Source: Verrucomicrobiaceae bacterium
GTDB taxonomy: Bacteria > Verrucomicrobiota > Verrucomicrobiia > Verrucomicrobiales > Verrucomicrobiaceae
DNA length: 64,000 bases
Direction of reading: 5' to 3'
Assembly (NCBI GenBank): GCA_015075365.1
Contig: JABTUN010000001.1
Location: forward strand, 1,736,001-1,800,000
Shown here: piece after piece, positions 1-8,597 of the stretch
Layout: every line of letters begins with the position of its first letter
Numbering within the stretch: the first letter of the stretch is position 1
Notes under the pieces: generated by a model
What the model was told of the DNA's origin: nothing
Databases searched by the model: none
The model's input: the letters and a program-made list of their open reading frames with translations, nothing else
Made by a program: the position numbers and the translations under genes

Positions 1-2
1 TG

Positions 3-1196
3 GGCGCGGAGGACTTCATCGCGGTGCAGGTGCCGCTTTTCAAAAAGAACCAGCCGAAGGGCAAAACACTGCCGGTGATGGTCGAGGACCTCGCGGTCGT
101 CAGCGCGGCGTATCGCACGATGCTCGAAAAGCTCGCCGCCGAGGTGCCGAACATCGATTGGCAGCGCAGCGTCATCGGCGGGCACTCGAATGGCGCGCAC
201 ACGCTCAGCGTGCTGCTCGCGGGGCGCGATGAGTTCATCACGCAGCACTTTCACGCGTTCTGGCTGCATGAGGGCGGCTTTCAGCTCATGCCCGCGGCCA
301 TGCCGATCAAAGACAGCCGATTCCTGCTGCTCGTGGCCGATGACGCGATGACCGGCGGCTCGGAGTTTCGGCAGTTGATGCTCGATCAGACGTCGCTGCT
401 CGAACGTCAGGCCAGGCTCATGAAAATCGACTTCAAGAGCGTCATCATGCGCGGCTACGGTCACGACGTGCCGCCGGAATACATGCGCAACGTGCGCCAG
501 TTCGCCCGCGGCGAGCCTTTGGAGGACATCACCGCTTCTGAGAAAGCCTCCGCCGCGAAACTCATATTGCCGCTGCGCACGCATCCCGATTCCAGCGCGT
601 GGAATGACCTGCTCGTGAGCGATTTGACGAACATGCGAGTGCCCGGAGCCGTCTGGAGCTATCGCGACGGCATCCTCACCGCCACCGAGGATCAAAACAT
701 CTGGACCAAGGCCACGCACGGCGACTGCGTGCTTGATTTCGAGTTCAAGTTCGAGCCCGGAGCCAACAGCGGCGTCTTCCTCTACAACAGCGACGAAACG
801 AACTGGATGCCCGCGAGCATCGAAATCCAAATCTGCGACGACCGCGCCAAGCAATGGCAGGAAAAGCCCGCCAACTGGCGTTGCGGTGCCTTCTTCGGCC
901 ATCAGCCCGCGACCAAGAGCACCGTCAAACCCGCCGGCGTATGGAACCGCATGACCCTCACCGCCCAAGGCCCGAAAATCACCGTCGTGCTCAACGACGA
1001 AGTCGTGAACGAAATCGACCTCACGCAATGGAAAGACAGCAAACTCAATCCCGACGCCTCCGAGATGCCGAAGTGGCTGCAAGGCAAACCATGGAGCGAA
1101 ATGCCTCACAAAGGTCGCATTGGCTTCCAAGGCCGTCATGCGGGCGCGGGCATTGAGTTTCGGAAGGTGAAGCTGCTGCGGCTTTGGTCGAATTGA
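3..1196 (+). CDS. alpha/beta-hydrolase-like protein fused to a DUF1080 (3-keto-disaccharide hydrolase) domain, 5' truncated
   Basis: The reading frame is open to the window edge, so the true start lies upstream; an internal GTG at 24 is probably not the start. The first ~190 visible residues look like an alpha/beta hydrolase: a nucleophile elbow G-H-S-N-G sits in VIGGHSNGAHT and a YGHDVP segment could carry the catalytic His. The C-terminal ~200 residues match the DUF1080 concanavalin-like fold, with GDCVLDFEFKFEPGANSGVF followed by IEIQICDD. DUF1080 proteins are abundant in Verrucomicrobiota and Planctomycetota and act on sugars or glycans outside the cytoplasm. The hydrolase-DUF1080 fusion is inferred from one continuous frame. 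The gene ends in TGA, and a hairpin with a T-run follows. Confidence 0.8.
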   Translation, partial: GAEDFIAVQVPLFKKNQPKGKTLPVMVEDLAVVSAAYRTMLEKLAAEVPNIDWQRSVIGGHSNGAHTLSVLLAGRDEFITQHFHAFWLHEGGFQLMPAAMPIKDSRFLLLVADDAMTGGSEFRQLMLDQTSLLERQARLMKIDFKSVIMRGYGHDVPPEYMRNVRQFARGEPLEDITASEKASAAKLILPLRTHPDSSAWNDLLVSDLTNMRVPGAVWSYRDGILTATEDQNIWTKATHGDCVLDFEFKFEPGANSGVFLYNSDETNWMPASIEIQICDDRAKQWQEKPANWRCGAFFGHQPATKSTVKPAGVWNRMTLTAQGPKITVVLNDEVVNEIDLTQWKDSKLNPDASEMPKWLQGKPWSEMPHKGRIGFQGRHAGAGIEFRKVKLLRLWSN

Positions 1197-1205
1197 GGCA
1201 ATGAA

Positions 1206-1231
1206 TGCGGCTAAAGCCGCAGCCACTTTTT
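1206..1231 (+). terminator. putative intrinsic terminator
   Basis: A perfect 7-bp inverted repeat, TGCGGCT/AGCCGCA with a 2-nt loop, starts 9 nt after the stop codon of the upstream gene. A run of five T follows 5 nt later. The layout fits a weak Rho-independent terminator, although the gap between stem and T-run is longer than ideal. Confidence 0.45.
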
Positions 1232-1246
1232 CCATGCCGCATTTCG

Positions 1247-1263
1247 CACACACTTTGTCGTGG
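1247..1263 (+). promoter_or_regulatory. 17-bp motif shared with the 20.2-kb locus
   Basis: CACACACTTTGTCGTGG occurs here, 37 nt before the ATG of the SDR gene, and again at 20240-20256, 44 nt before the ATG of the sugar isomerase/epimerase gene. An exact 17-mer at a similar distance from two metabolic genes suggests a promoter or operator. No clear -10 box is conserved, so the role is inferred. Confidence 0.35.
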
Positions 1264-1300
1264 TGAAAAGGGCGCGGGACTCGTTATGCTCCGCACCTCC

Positions 1301-2101
1301 ATGAACCGACTCGACAACAAAGTCATCCTCATCACCGGCAGCGTCACCGGCATCGGCAAGGCCATCGCGAAGCGTTGCGTCGCCGAGGGCGCGAAAGTGC
1401 TCATCCACGGCCTGGAGGCCGATTTGGGCCAGGAAACGCTCGCGGAGCTCGGCGCGGACAAGGCGGTGCTCGTGCTTAAAGACCTCGCGGAGGAGGATGC
1501 GCCGCAACTGCTCGTCGAAAAGGCCGTGAGCGCTTTTGGCAAACTCGACGCCGTGGTGAACAACGCCGCGCAGGTAGGCCTCGGCAACATTCACGACACG
1601 GATGCCAAATGGTTCCGCCGCATGCTCGAGATCAACTGCGTGGTGCCTTATCTGCTCATCCGCGCCACCTTGCCGCATCTGCGTGCCGCACACGGCAGCG
1701 TCATCAACATCGGCAGCGTCAACGCGTGGAGCGGCGAGCCGAATCTGATGCCCTACAGCGTCTCCAAAGGGGCTCTCATGACCCTCACCCGCAATCTGGG
1801 CGACACGCTCATGCGCGAGGACGGCGTGCGCGTGAATCAAATCAATCCCGGCTGGGTGCTGACCGAGAACGAGGCGAAGCGCAAACGCGAGCACGGTCTC
1901 AAGGACGATTGGTATGCCGATCTGCCGAAGGTCTATGCCCCCGCCGGCCGCATCCTCTGGCCCGACGAGATTGCCGCCTGCGCCGCCTGGCTCCTCGCTG
2001 ACGAATGCGGCCCCATCAGCGGTCAGGTTTTCGATCTGGAGCAGCACCCCTTCATCGGCCGCAATCCCCCGAAGGATGCGACGACGATACCCGCAAAGTA
2101 A
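1301..2101 (+). CDS. SDR family NAD(P)-dependent oxidoreductase
   Basis: This 266-residue protein is a classical short-chain dehydrogenase/reductase. The Rossmann motif TGSVTGIG covers residues 12-19, the NNAA variant of NNAG is at 87-90, and the catalytic set is Ser139, Tyr152 and Lys156 (YSVSK). Length is normal for the family. An in-frame ATG at 1286 would add five residues; 1301 is preferred because the Rossmann strand then begins at the usual distance. The substrate cannot be read from the sequence, but the DUF1080 neighbour suggests sugar or polyol oxidation. The gene is followed by a CGGAGG/CCTCCG hairpin at 2119-2133 and then by REPIN-like repeats. Confidence 0.9.
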   Translation: MNRLDNKVILITGSVTGIGKAIAKRCVAEGAKVLIHGLEADLGQETLAELGADKAVLVLKDLAEEDAPQLLVEKAVSAFGKLDAVVNNAAQVGLGNIHDTDAKWFRRMLEINCVVPYLLIRATLPHLRAAHGSVINIGSVNAWSGEPNLMPYSVSKGALMTLTRNLGDTLMREDGVRVNQINPGWVLTENEAKRKREHGLKDDWYADLPKVYAPAGRILWPDEIAACAAWLLADECGPISGQVFDLEQHPFIGRNPPKDATTIPAK

Positions 2102-2139
2102 ACTCCGCTTTGCTGCCCCGGAGGGTTCCTCCGCAGCAG

Positions 2140-2312
2140 CCGGGGTCGGTGCCCCCCGGCTACAGATGTGGCCCGGTTCGGCGGGCCGGGCCTGCTGCTT
2201 CCCCCGATCTGCCGGGGTCGGTGCCCCCGGCTACAGCTCTCTGCTGTAGCCCGGTCCAGTGGGCCGGGCCGATGTTTCCCAGACCTACCGGGGTCGGTGC
2301 CCCCGGCTACAG
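2140..2312. repeat. REPIN-like array A (one half element and two full copies)
   Basis: A right half at 2140-2165 is followed by full copies at about 2166-2236 and 2243-2312. A full copy starts with TGTAGCCCGG and ends with CCCCCGGCTACAG, giving inverted CTGTAG/CTACAG ends. The left half is GTAG followed by an 8-bp stem and 3-nt loop (CCCGGTCC-AGT-GGGCCGGG); the right half holds a CGGGG/CCCCG stem. Two inverted GTAG-hairpins are the structure of a REPIN. The remaining 145 bp up to the kinase gene show no recognisable feature. Confidence 0.85.
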
Positions 2313-2458
2313 AAGGGGGCGGGCGGACGTTTCTCGGGCGAGGTGTTTGCTGTGGCGCGGGGCATGATAGCGCGGATTTCTGTTCAATGACTGACTACCA
2401 GATTGTCAGCGGTGGATGAATCTGATTTGCTAACGCCATCTTCCTTCCATTCTCCCTC

Positions 2459-5400
2459 ATGAGTGAATCACTCGACAACTTCGTTCGCGACGCGTTTCAA
2501 GAACACGACGGAGGAGATGCTCCAACGGTGGTGACGGGTGCTCCTGTGCGTGATTCAAAGGCACCGGCGCTCGGCACGCTGCCAGGTCATGTGGTGGAGG
2601 ATTTCATCGCGCGCGGCGGCATGGGTGCGGTGTATCGGGCGCAGCAGATGGCGTTGGGGCGTGAGGTGGCGGTGAAGCTGATGACGGCGCAGGCGGAATC
2701 GGCGGAGATGGCGGAGCGGTTCCGGCGTGAGGCGCTGGTGCTGGGAAGGCTGGAGCATCCCAACATCGTGCCCATCCACGATCTCGGCACGGATGCGGAC
2801 GGACAGCTCTTCTACACGATGAAGCTCGTGAAGGGCCGCACGCTGCAAGCCATCCTCAATGATCTGCGCCTGGAGCATCCCGAGGCACTGCGAGAGCATC
2901 GGCTGCCTGCTCTGCTGACAATCTTCCGCAAGGTGTGCGACGCCATCGCCTTCGCGCATTCGCAGGGCGTCATCCATCGCGACTTGAAGCCGGAGAATGT
3001 GATGGTGGGTGAGTTTGGCGAGGTGCTGGTGATGGATTGGGGACTGGCGAAAATACAAGACTATGGGACCAGGAGACAAGGAGATGCGGAGAGTCCTGAC
3101 GCAGATATCTCACTGTCTCATCGTCTCATGGTCTCGCCGTCTCAGACCGTTGCCGGCGCGGTCATGGGTACGCCCCAGTACATGAGCCCGGAGCAGGCGT
3201 GGGGCCAGATCGATGAGCTGGATGCATGCTCGGACATCTTTTCGCTCGGCGGGATCTTATATTCCATCCTCACGCTGAGGCCGCCAGTGGAGGGCACGAC
3301 GCTGGATGAAGTGCTGGAGAAAGTGCGCACGGGCGCGATCACGGCTCCGACGGCTTTTGGTGCGGTGACGGCGTCAAAGGGCGTGCAGGCGAAGAAAGGC
3401 GTCGTGCTTGAAGCAAAGAAGATCACGCCGCTGCCGCATATTGCCGGCGGTCGAGTGCCGGCGGCGCTCTCCGCGGTGGCCATGAAGGCGCTGCGCGTGG
3501 AGAAGGCGGATCGCTACCAGAGCGTGGCGGACCTGAGCGCAGACATTGAGAAGTATCAGGGCGGCTTTGCCACGAGCGCGGAACAGGCGGGTGCGTGGAA
3601 GCAATTGAAGCTGCTGATGCTGCGGCACAAGGCCGTGACCGCATCCCTGGCGGCGATGGTTGTGCTGAGCGCCGGCTTTGTGATCCAGGTGATGTCGAGC
3701 GAGCGGAAGGCGAGGCATCATGCGGAGATCGCCACACTGAACGAGAAGCGTGCGAACGACCATGCCGCGGAGTCGCGACGCTCGCTGGCACGGGCACAGA
3801 TCGCGCTGGCTGATGCCGCGGCGGCGAGCCTCGACGCCGCGGCCATGAGACGGGCTCTCGATGCCTGTCCGGAGGAGTTGCGCGACGACTCCTGGCGCTA
3901 TCTCGACAGCCGCGTGGACTCGTCCTTCTGCGAACTCGACAAGAAGCACGGGCCCATCTTCCGCGCGATTTTCACCCGCGGTGCGAACGGCGGCGAATGC
4001 CTGCTGCTTCAGGAGTCCGGAACCAAGATCCTCGTGTTCGATCTGGTGAAGCGCGCGGTCACGCGCACGATCGAGACGGGTGTCAGGCGCCGGATGACGG
4101 GCAGCCTCAGTCTCGATGGTCGCGAGATCGCCGTGGCATCCGGTGATCCGCTGGAAGTGAAGATCTTCGATGTGGCGACGGGCGCGGAGAAGTTTCGATA
4201 CTCGGACCCGACGGTGAAGAACGGCGAACTCACGGGTCTGACCCTCAGCGCCGACAACTCACGGATCAGCTTTTCGCTGAAAGCCGCCAGCCATCCGAAC
4301 TACCTGCACTCGGTGGACCGGGCCACAAAGGCAGTCCGGTGGAGCATGAAGAACGTGATGATGTCGAAGGCATCTCCGGATCGCACGTTGCTCGGCGTGA
4401 GCATTGACAACACGATTCACATCCTGCGCGAGGACTCGGGAGAAAGAGTCTGCGCGATGGAGCCGAGCCGCGCTTTCATTTGGGACATCGCCTTCAGCCA
4501 GGATTCCACGCTGGTCGCGGCAGGCGATCACCATGGATTTGCCAGCGTGTGGAACGCGGCGTCGGGAGAACGCCGGCAAAGGTTTCGCGTGACGAACGGA
4601 CGCGTGAACGGTGTGGCGTTCACCCGGGATGGCCGGCTCGTGACGCTGGCACAGCTCACGGCGGATGAGAGTTCGCAAAGGGTGATCCAAGTCTGGAACC
4701 CTGACAACCTCGTGGCGGTCGAGACACACTTTGCCACAGCGGCCTACACCTATGCTCTTTCGATCAATCCCGAAAACGGCACCATCTGCGCCCCCGGTCG
4801 CGTCACGAAGTTCTGGAGAACGCCGGTGCATGAACAGGTGGTCGCGATCCATGCAGGCAATTCATGCTTCTCGGTCCTGTTCTTTGGCGGGCGATTTCTC
4901 CTCACTTCCGGGGCAGGCAAGTATTTCGAGTTTTGGGATATGGAGAAGCAACCGCCAGTGGTGCTCAATCTCATGCCGCGCAGCACGAACTCGGGCGTGG
5001 TCAATGCGGCATGTGACCGGGGCTTCTTCACGAATTTCCCTTTGAAAAAAGTGGTGCGGGCGAGCCTGGATGCGAGCGGCCAGCCGAAGGTGGAGCAGGG
5101 ACCGTGGAACATGGTGGGGCATGCGATCGCCACTGACAAGACAGGCACCGAGGTCATCGTCGCGGACAATCCCGTGCTGATGCGCTATGTGGCGGACAAG
5201 CCTGATCCACTGCTGAAATGCAGGCTCGATGGGGTGGTGCGGTGGAAGCATGTGGCCTATGCCGATGGTGACACGAAGCTGGTGTCGGCAGGCTCGCGCG
5301 AGCGCACAGCCGGCGAGGAAACGGATGTGCTGGCTTTTTGGGATCGTGAGACGGGACGTTTGCTGCAAAGGATCGATGTTCCCACTGTCATCACGGCCCT

Positions 5401-5776
5401 CGCCACCAGCCCCGACGGCCGCGTGGTCGCCTGCGGCGGGTCGGACAAGACCGTGCGCTTTTTCGCCGCCAACGATTTTCGTCTGGAGAGGACGATGCGC
5501 GCCCACGACCGGACGGTCACTGCGATTGCATGGCATCCGACGAAGCCCGTCATCGCCACCGCCTCGGATGATGTGGCTCTGAAGCTCTGGGATTCGCGGG
5601 ATGGCACGCTCATCGGTCACACGCTGGGGATCGGCCGGGCGATCCTTGCCGTCAGCTTCGATGCAAAAGGTGATCGCGTGGCCATCGGCACTGCGGATGA
5701 ACGCGCGCTCGTGTTTGAAACGGAGAAGCTCCTCGCCGCGCACCGGCTGACGGCTCCGCCGCCAAAGAAGCCGTGA
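2459..5776 (+). CDS. membrane-anchored Hanks-type Ser/Thr protein kinase with C-terminal WD40-like repeats
   Basis: This 1105-residue protein has the kinase landmarks in order: Gly-rich loop RGGMGAV near 52-58, Lys73 in VAVKLM, HRDLKPEN with Asp175, DWG at 193-195 in place of DFG (common in planctomycete/verrucomicrobial kinases), and GTPQYMSPE near 237-245. One membrane segment lies near 393-411, followed by a coiled linker and a long beta-propeller-like region with WD40 character (for example AFWDRETGRLLQ and LKLWDSRDGTLIG). The expected topology is a cytoplasmic kinase and an external propeller sensor. Residues 203-230, between DWG and the GTP motif, are encoded by an inverted short-tandem-repeat block (3065-3146), so the activation segment is lengthened. 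It is convergent with an ECF-type sigma gene, a frequent pairing in this phylum. Confidence 0.93.
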   Translation: MSESLDNFVRDAFQEHDGGDAPTVVTGAPVRDSKAPALGTLPGHVVEDFIARGGMGAVYRAQQMALGREVAVKLMTAQAESAEMAERFRREALVLGRLEHPNIVPIHDLGTDADGQLFYTMKLVKGRTLQAILNDLRLEHPEALREHRLPALLTIFRKVCDAIAFAHSQGVIHRDLKPENVMVGEFGEVLVMDWGLAKIQDYGTRRQGDAESPDADISLSHRLMVSPSQTVAGAVMGTPQYMSPEQAWGQIDELDACSDIFSLGGILYSILTLRPPVEGTTLDEVLEKVRTGAITAPTAFGAVTASKGVQAKKGVVLEAKKITPLPHIAGGRVPAALSAVAMKALRVEKADRYQSVADLSADIEKYQGGFATSAEQAGAWKQLKLLMLRHKAVTASLAAMVVLSAGFVIQVMSSERKARHHAEIATLNEKRANDHAAESRRSLARAQIALADAAAASLDAAAMRRALDACPEELRDDSWRYLDSRVDSSFCELDKKHGPIFRAIFTRGANGGECLLLQESGTKILVFDLVKRAVTRTIETGVRRRMTGSLSLDGREIAVASGDPLEVKIFDVATGAEKFRYSDPTVKNGELTGLTLSADNSRISFSLKAASHPNYLHSVDRATKAVRWSMKNVMMSKASPDRTLLGVSIDNTIHILREDSGERVCAMEPSRAFIWDIAFSQDSTLVAAGDHHGFASVWNAASGERRQRFRVTNGRVNGVAFTRDGRLVTLAQLTADESSQRVIQVWNPDNLVAVETHFATAAYTYALSINPENGTICAPGRVTKFWRTPVHEQVVAIHAGNSCFSVLFFGGRFLLTSGAGKYFEFWDMEKQPPVVLNLMPRSTNSGVVNAACDRGFFTNFPLKKVVRASLDASGQPKVEQGPWNMVGHAIATDKTGTEVIVADNPVLMRYVADKPDPLLKCRLDGVVRWKHVAYADGDTKLVSAGSRERTAGEETDVLAFWDRETGRLLQRIDVPTVITALATSPDGRVVACGGSDKTVRFFAANDFRLERTMRAHDRTVTAIAWHPTKPVIATASDDVALKLWDSRDGTLIGHTLGIGRAILAVSFDAKGDRVAIGTADERALVFETEKLLAAHRLTAPPPKKP
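3065..3146. repeat. inverted octamer-repeat block inside the kinase gene
   Basis: The left arm (3065-3095) reiterates 8-bp units of the form GGAGACAA, GGAGATGC, GGAGAGTC. The right arm (3108-3146) reiterates GTCTCATC, GTCTCATG, GTCTCGCC, GTCTCAG. The arms are imperfectly complementary and could form a long hairpin. The block keeps the kinase frame open and encodes a Ser/Arg/Asp-rich stretch in the activation segment. Confidence 0.7.
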
Positions 5777-5806
5777 TTCGTGGCAGCATCGGAGAGGCGG
5801 GGCGCG

Positions 5807-6538
5807 TCAGCGCCTTAGCACGTCGCGCATCCAGTCCAGTTCGGTGGCGATGTCGTCGGGGTTCACGACGGTTTTGGATATCTCGCGCTCCAGCAGCTCG
5901 CGGAATTTTTTCCGCAGGCGATGCACGAGCACGCGGGCAGCACCTTCATTTAAGCCGAGCCGCCCGCCGAGCTCCGCGTAGGGCGCAGGCGCGTCGTCCC
6001 AGCCGAGATAGGGCTCCAGGACCTCGTAATCCGCAAGGCGGCCGTTGTTGATGAAGGAGGCGCGGAGCTTCTCCCGCACGCTTTCCAGCAGCTGCATGGC
6101 CCAGGCGCGCTCGTAGAGCCGCTCCGGGTCCAGCATGTCGGCAGGCTCGTGCGCGTAGCGCTCGCCGGCCACGGTTTCATCGAGCGAGATCACCGTCTGG
6201 CCACCGCCACGTCTCCCGGCATCGTCGTGGCGGTTCTGCCTGCTGATGACACGGCGCAGCGCGCCGATGAGGAAGCTGCGCAGCCGTCCGCGCTCCTGGC
6301 GCACCTCCCGCAGTGACTCATCGGCCACGAGTTTTTGGAAGAGCATCTGCGTGAGGTCCTCCGCGTCATGCGCGGTCCTGCCCGCCCGGCGCAGGTAGGC
6401 ATAGACGGGATACCAGTAGCGCCCGCAGAGTTCCTCCAGCGCCTGCGCTGCCTGCTTCCGGTCGCCGCCCTTGACGATCTGCACCAGGGTCCAGTGGGTG
6501 GTGGGAAAATCTCCATGGCGGTCTGAGGCGGAGGGCAT
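5807..6538 (-). CDS. ECF-type RNA polymerase sigma factor
   Basis: A 243-residue sigma-70-family protein. Region 2 is recognisable at HDAEDLTQMLFQKLV and region 4 at YAELGGRLGLNEGAARVLVH, followed by RLRKKFRELL, a recognition-helix pattern. The start MPSASDRHGDFPTTHW was chosen because upstream in-frame codons are made of a heptamer repeat and lack sigma character. Length is somewhat above a typical ECF factor (~190), as in planctomycete and verrucomicrobial versions that pair with kinases. It is convergent with the kinase (gap 30 nt) and its start faces the surface-protein island. No anti-sigma gene is visible, so control by phosphorylation through the adjacent kinase is plausible but inferred. 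Confidence 0.9.
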   Translation of the reverse strand: MPSASDRHGDFPTTHWTLVQIVKGGDRKQAAQALEELCGRYWYPVYAYLRRAGRTAHDAEDLTQMLFQKLVADESLREVRQERGRLRSFLIGALRRVISRQNRHDDAGRRGGGQTVISLDETVAGERYAHEPADMLDPERLYERAWAMQLLESVREKLRASFINNGRLADYEVLEPYLGWDDAPAPYAELGGRLGLNEGAARVLVHRLRKKFRELLEREISKTVVNPDDIATELDWMRDVLRR

Positions 6539-6550
6539 GGCGGAAAAGTT

Positions 6551-6585
6551 GAATGACGAATGAAGAATGTCGAATGACGAATGGC
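6551..6585. repeat. heptamer tandem repeat upstream of the sigma gene
   Basis: Five 7-bp units run in tandem: GAATGAC, GAATGAA, GAATGTC, GAATGAC, GAATGGC. They lie 13-47 nt before the sigma factor start. The same unit in reverse (GTCATTC GTCATTT) sits just before the ATG at 20301. Confidence 0.75.
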
Positions 6586-6611
6586 CCGATGCAGGGCGGG
6601 GCACCGCGCCG

Positions 6612-6755
6612 CTGTAGCCCGGTCCAGTGGGCCGGGCCGATGTTTCCCCGACCGCCGGGGTCAGTGCTCCCGGCTACAGCTTTCCGCTGTAGCCCGGTCC
6701 AGCGGGCCGGGCCGATGTTTCCCAGACCCGCCAGGGTCAGTGCCCCCGGCTACAG
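6612..6755. repeat. REPIN-like array B (two copies)
   Basis: Two head-to-tail copies at 6612-6679 and 6687-6755, 75 bp apart and separated by CTTTCCG. The hairpin loop differs between them (CCAGTGG versus CCAGCGG) while the stem is kept. Arrays A and B bracket the kinase/sigma pair. Confidence 0.85.
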
Positions 6756-6779
6756 GCTGGAAATTTTTTTGATCGTCGA

Positions 6780-6833
6780 TGTAACGAATCCGCCGCCGTG
6801 GGCTCAGGAGGGCATGAACCTCTTCTTCAAGCC
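6780..6833 (+). promoter_or_regulatory. conserved leader block before a surface-protein gene (copy 1)
   Basis: The 33 bases at 6780-6812 are identical to 12127-12159. The similarity continues loosely to a shared GCCATGCG at the start codon of each gene. The block starts TGTAACGAATCC and ends GCTCAGGAGGG. The AGGAGG lies 21 nt before the ATG, too far for a normal ribosome binding site. It may be a duplicated promoter/leader that co-regulates the two exported proteins. Recognition by the nearby ECF factor is possible (TGTAAC carries the AAC common in ECF -35 boxes) but speculative. Confidence 0.5.
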
Positions 6834-8579
6834 ATGCGTCCACTCCTGTCATCCCGCGTTTTCTCTCTCCGCCTGATTCTCCTGATGTTCACGACTCTGC
6901 TGAGTGCCTTCGATGCCAGCGGGCAAACCAGCGCCTTCACCTATCAGGGGCACCTGATGGACGGCGGTGCGTCGGGGAACGGGAACTACGACCTCCAGTT
7001 CACGCTGAAAAACGCGCTCACGGGCGGCTCCACCGTCGGCACGCCACAGGTGGTGGCACCGGTCAGCGTGGTGAATGGCATCTTCACCGTCGCGCTCGAC
7101 TTCGGCGGGGTGGCCTTCGATGGGGGTGATCGCTTTGTCGAGCTGGCGGTGCGGCCCTTTGGCAGCGCGGCGGCTTACACCGTGCTCTCGCCGCGGCAGA
7201 AGATCGCCAGCGTGCCTTACGCGGTGAAGTCGCTCCATGCCGGCAGCGCGACGAGCGCCACCAGCCTCACCGGCACGCTCACCGGTGCGAACATCCCGGC
7301 GGGCACCATCACCAGCGGCATGATCACCACCGGCCTCGATGCCGCGAAGCTTAACACGGGCGTCGTGAGCAACACCGAGCTCAACTTCCTTGATGGCGTG
7401 ACGGCCGGCATCCAGGGGCAGCTCGATGCGAAGTTGAACAAGGCTGGCGACACGATGGCCGGCGGCCTCACGGTCGGCGGCAATGGCGAACTCGTGGTTG
7501 CCGGTCCGACGGCCCGTTTCGCCGTGAACACGAGCGGCTACCCCTACGCCGCCGCCACCATCAGAGGCAGGACGGGGGATGATGCGGTCTTCAAACTCGA
7601 ATCTCCGGAGGGATACGGTGCCTTCTCGGTGAACAATTCCGGCGACACCTCCATCAGCGGGAATCTCTTCTTGTCCGGAGCGGCGTCCCGTTTGGCGGTC
7701 AACACGCCTGGCTACCCCAACGTCGCCACCACGCTCAAAGGCCGCGCGGGCGACGCCAGCATCCTGGCAGTCCAGAGTTCCGGGGGGAGCGATGTCTTCC
7801 TTGTCAATGATGCGGGCAGCGCTTCCATCCGCGGCCTGACGACCATCGGCGAGGCCACGGGCACGGCCCGCTTTGCGCTGAACACGTCCGGTTACGGCAA
7901 CGTCGCCGCCACGCTCAAAGGCCGCGCAGGCGACAATTCCATCCTCACCCTGCAAAGCTCCGGCGGTACAGATGTGTTCATGGTCAATGATGCAGGCAGG
8001 GTCGGCATCGGCACCATCTCCCCCGGCGCGCGACTGCACATCAAAGCGCAAGCCGCCAACAGCCGGGACAATGGCATCCGTCTTGAGCACACCCTCAACA
8101 CCAACCGCTGGAACATCCACACCGAGGAGCAGTACAACAACCTCACCTTCAGCTTCAACGACCAGTTCCCCGGCGGAAATTACAGCTACCTCAATGCCAC
8201 CCAGGCCGGCCTCATCAGCGTGAGTGATCGCTCCACGAAGAAGGACATCGCCCCGCTCACCGGCACGCTCGACCAGGTCGCGCGCTTGCGGCCCGTGAGC
8301 TTCCGCTACAAGACCGCGGCGGCGGATTCGCCGCCGAACTACGGCTTCATCGCGCAGGAGGTGGAGGAAGTTTTCCCTGATCTGGTGCTGGAGAACCAGG
8401 GCCTCAAGACACTCGCGGCGAACTCCCTCACCGCCATCAACACCCGCGCCGTGCAGGAGCTGCATGAGAAGCTCAAGGCGAAGGAAGAGGAAATGGCAGA
8501 GATGAAAAAGGACAGCATTGAACTGAAGCAGCGTCTGGAGAAACTGGAGCGCCTGCTTCGCTCCTCTGCCAACGAGTGA
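6834..8579 (+). CDS. secreted fibre-like protein with C-terminal S74 (intramolecular chaperone) domain
   Basis: A 581-residue protein beginning with an uncleaved-looking MRPLLSSRVFSLRLILLMF signal region that ends near SGQTS. Residues ~25-130 form an N-terminal domain (TYQGHLMDGG, FTLKNALTGGSTVG, SVPYAVKS) seen in many verrucomicrobial secreted proteins. The middle holds near-repeats of the type ARFAVNTSGYPYAAATIRGR and SILTLQSSGGTDVF. The C-terminus is a peptidase S74 domain: SDRSTKKDI places Ser464 and Lys469 at the spacing of the known catalytic Ser/Lys pair, followed by YGFIAQEVEEVFPD and a terminal coiled coil. Family knowledge: S74 domains trimerise fibres and cleave themselves off. The start was taken at the signal peptide; a conserved leader precedes it. 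Confidence 0.85.
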   Translation: MRPLLSSRVFSLRLILLMFTTLLSAFDASGQTSAFTYQGHLMDGGASGNGNYDLQFTLKNALTGGSTVGTPQVVAPVSVVNGIFTVALDFGGVAFDGGDRFVELAVRPFGSAAAYTVLSPRQKIASVPYAVKSLHAGSATSATSLTGTLTGANIPAGTITSGMITTGLDAAKLNTGVVSNTELNFLDGVTAGIQGQLDAKLNKAGDTMAGGLTVGGNGELVVAGPTARFAVNTSGYPYAAATIRGRTGDDAVFKLESPEGYGAFSVNNSGDTSISGNLFLSGAASRLAVNTPGYPNVATTLKGRAGDASILAVQSSGGSDVFLVNDAGSASIRGLTTIGEATGTARFALNTSGYGNVAATLKGRAGDNSILTLQSSGGTDVFMVNDAGRVGIGTISPGARLHIKAQAANSRDNGIRLEHTLNTNRWNIHTEEQYNNLTFSFNDQFPGGNYSYLNATQAGLISVSDRSTKKDIAPLTGTLDQVARLRPVSFRYKTAAADSPPNYGFIAQEVEEVFPDLVLENQGLKTLAANSLTAINTRAVQELHEKLKAKEEEMAEMKKDSIELKQRLEKLERLLRSSANE

Positions 8580-8597
8580 ATTAACACCTGACCGACC

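Noticed and set aside
193..195. DWG instead of DFG as a sign of a dead kinase (residue numbers in the 2459 gene)
   Set aside because: The metal-binding Asp is retained, and DWG is a common variant in kinases of this phylum; HRD and Lys73 are intact.
2140..2312. CRISPR array
   Set aside because: Repeats are regularly spaced but are themselves 70-bp inverted structures separated by only 6-15 bp; there are no unique spacers and no cas genes.
6806..6812. AGGAGGG as Shine-Dalgarno site of the fibre gene
   Set aside because: It is 21 nt before the ATG at 6834, too far; the nearer ATG at 6814 is too close and would add residues ahead of the signal peptide.
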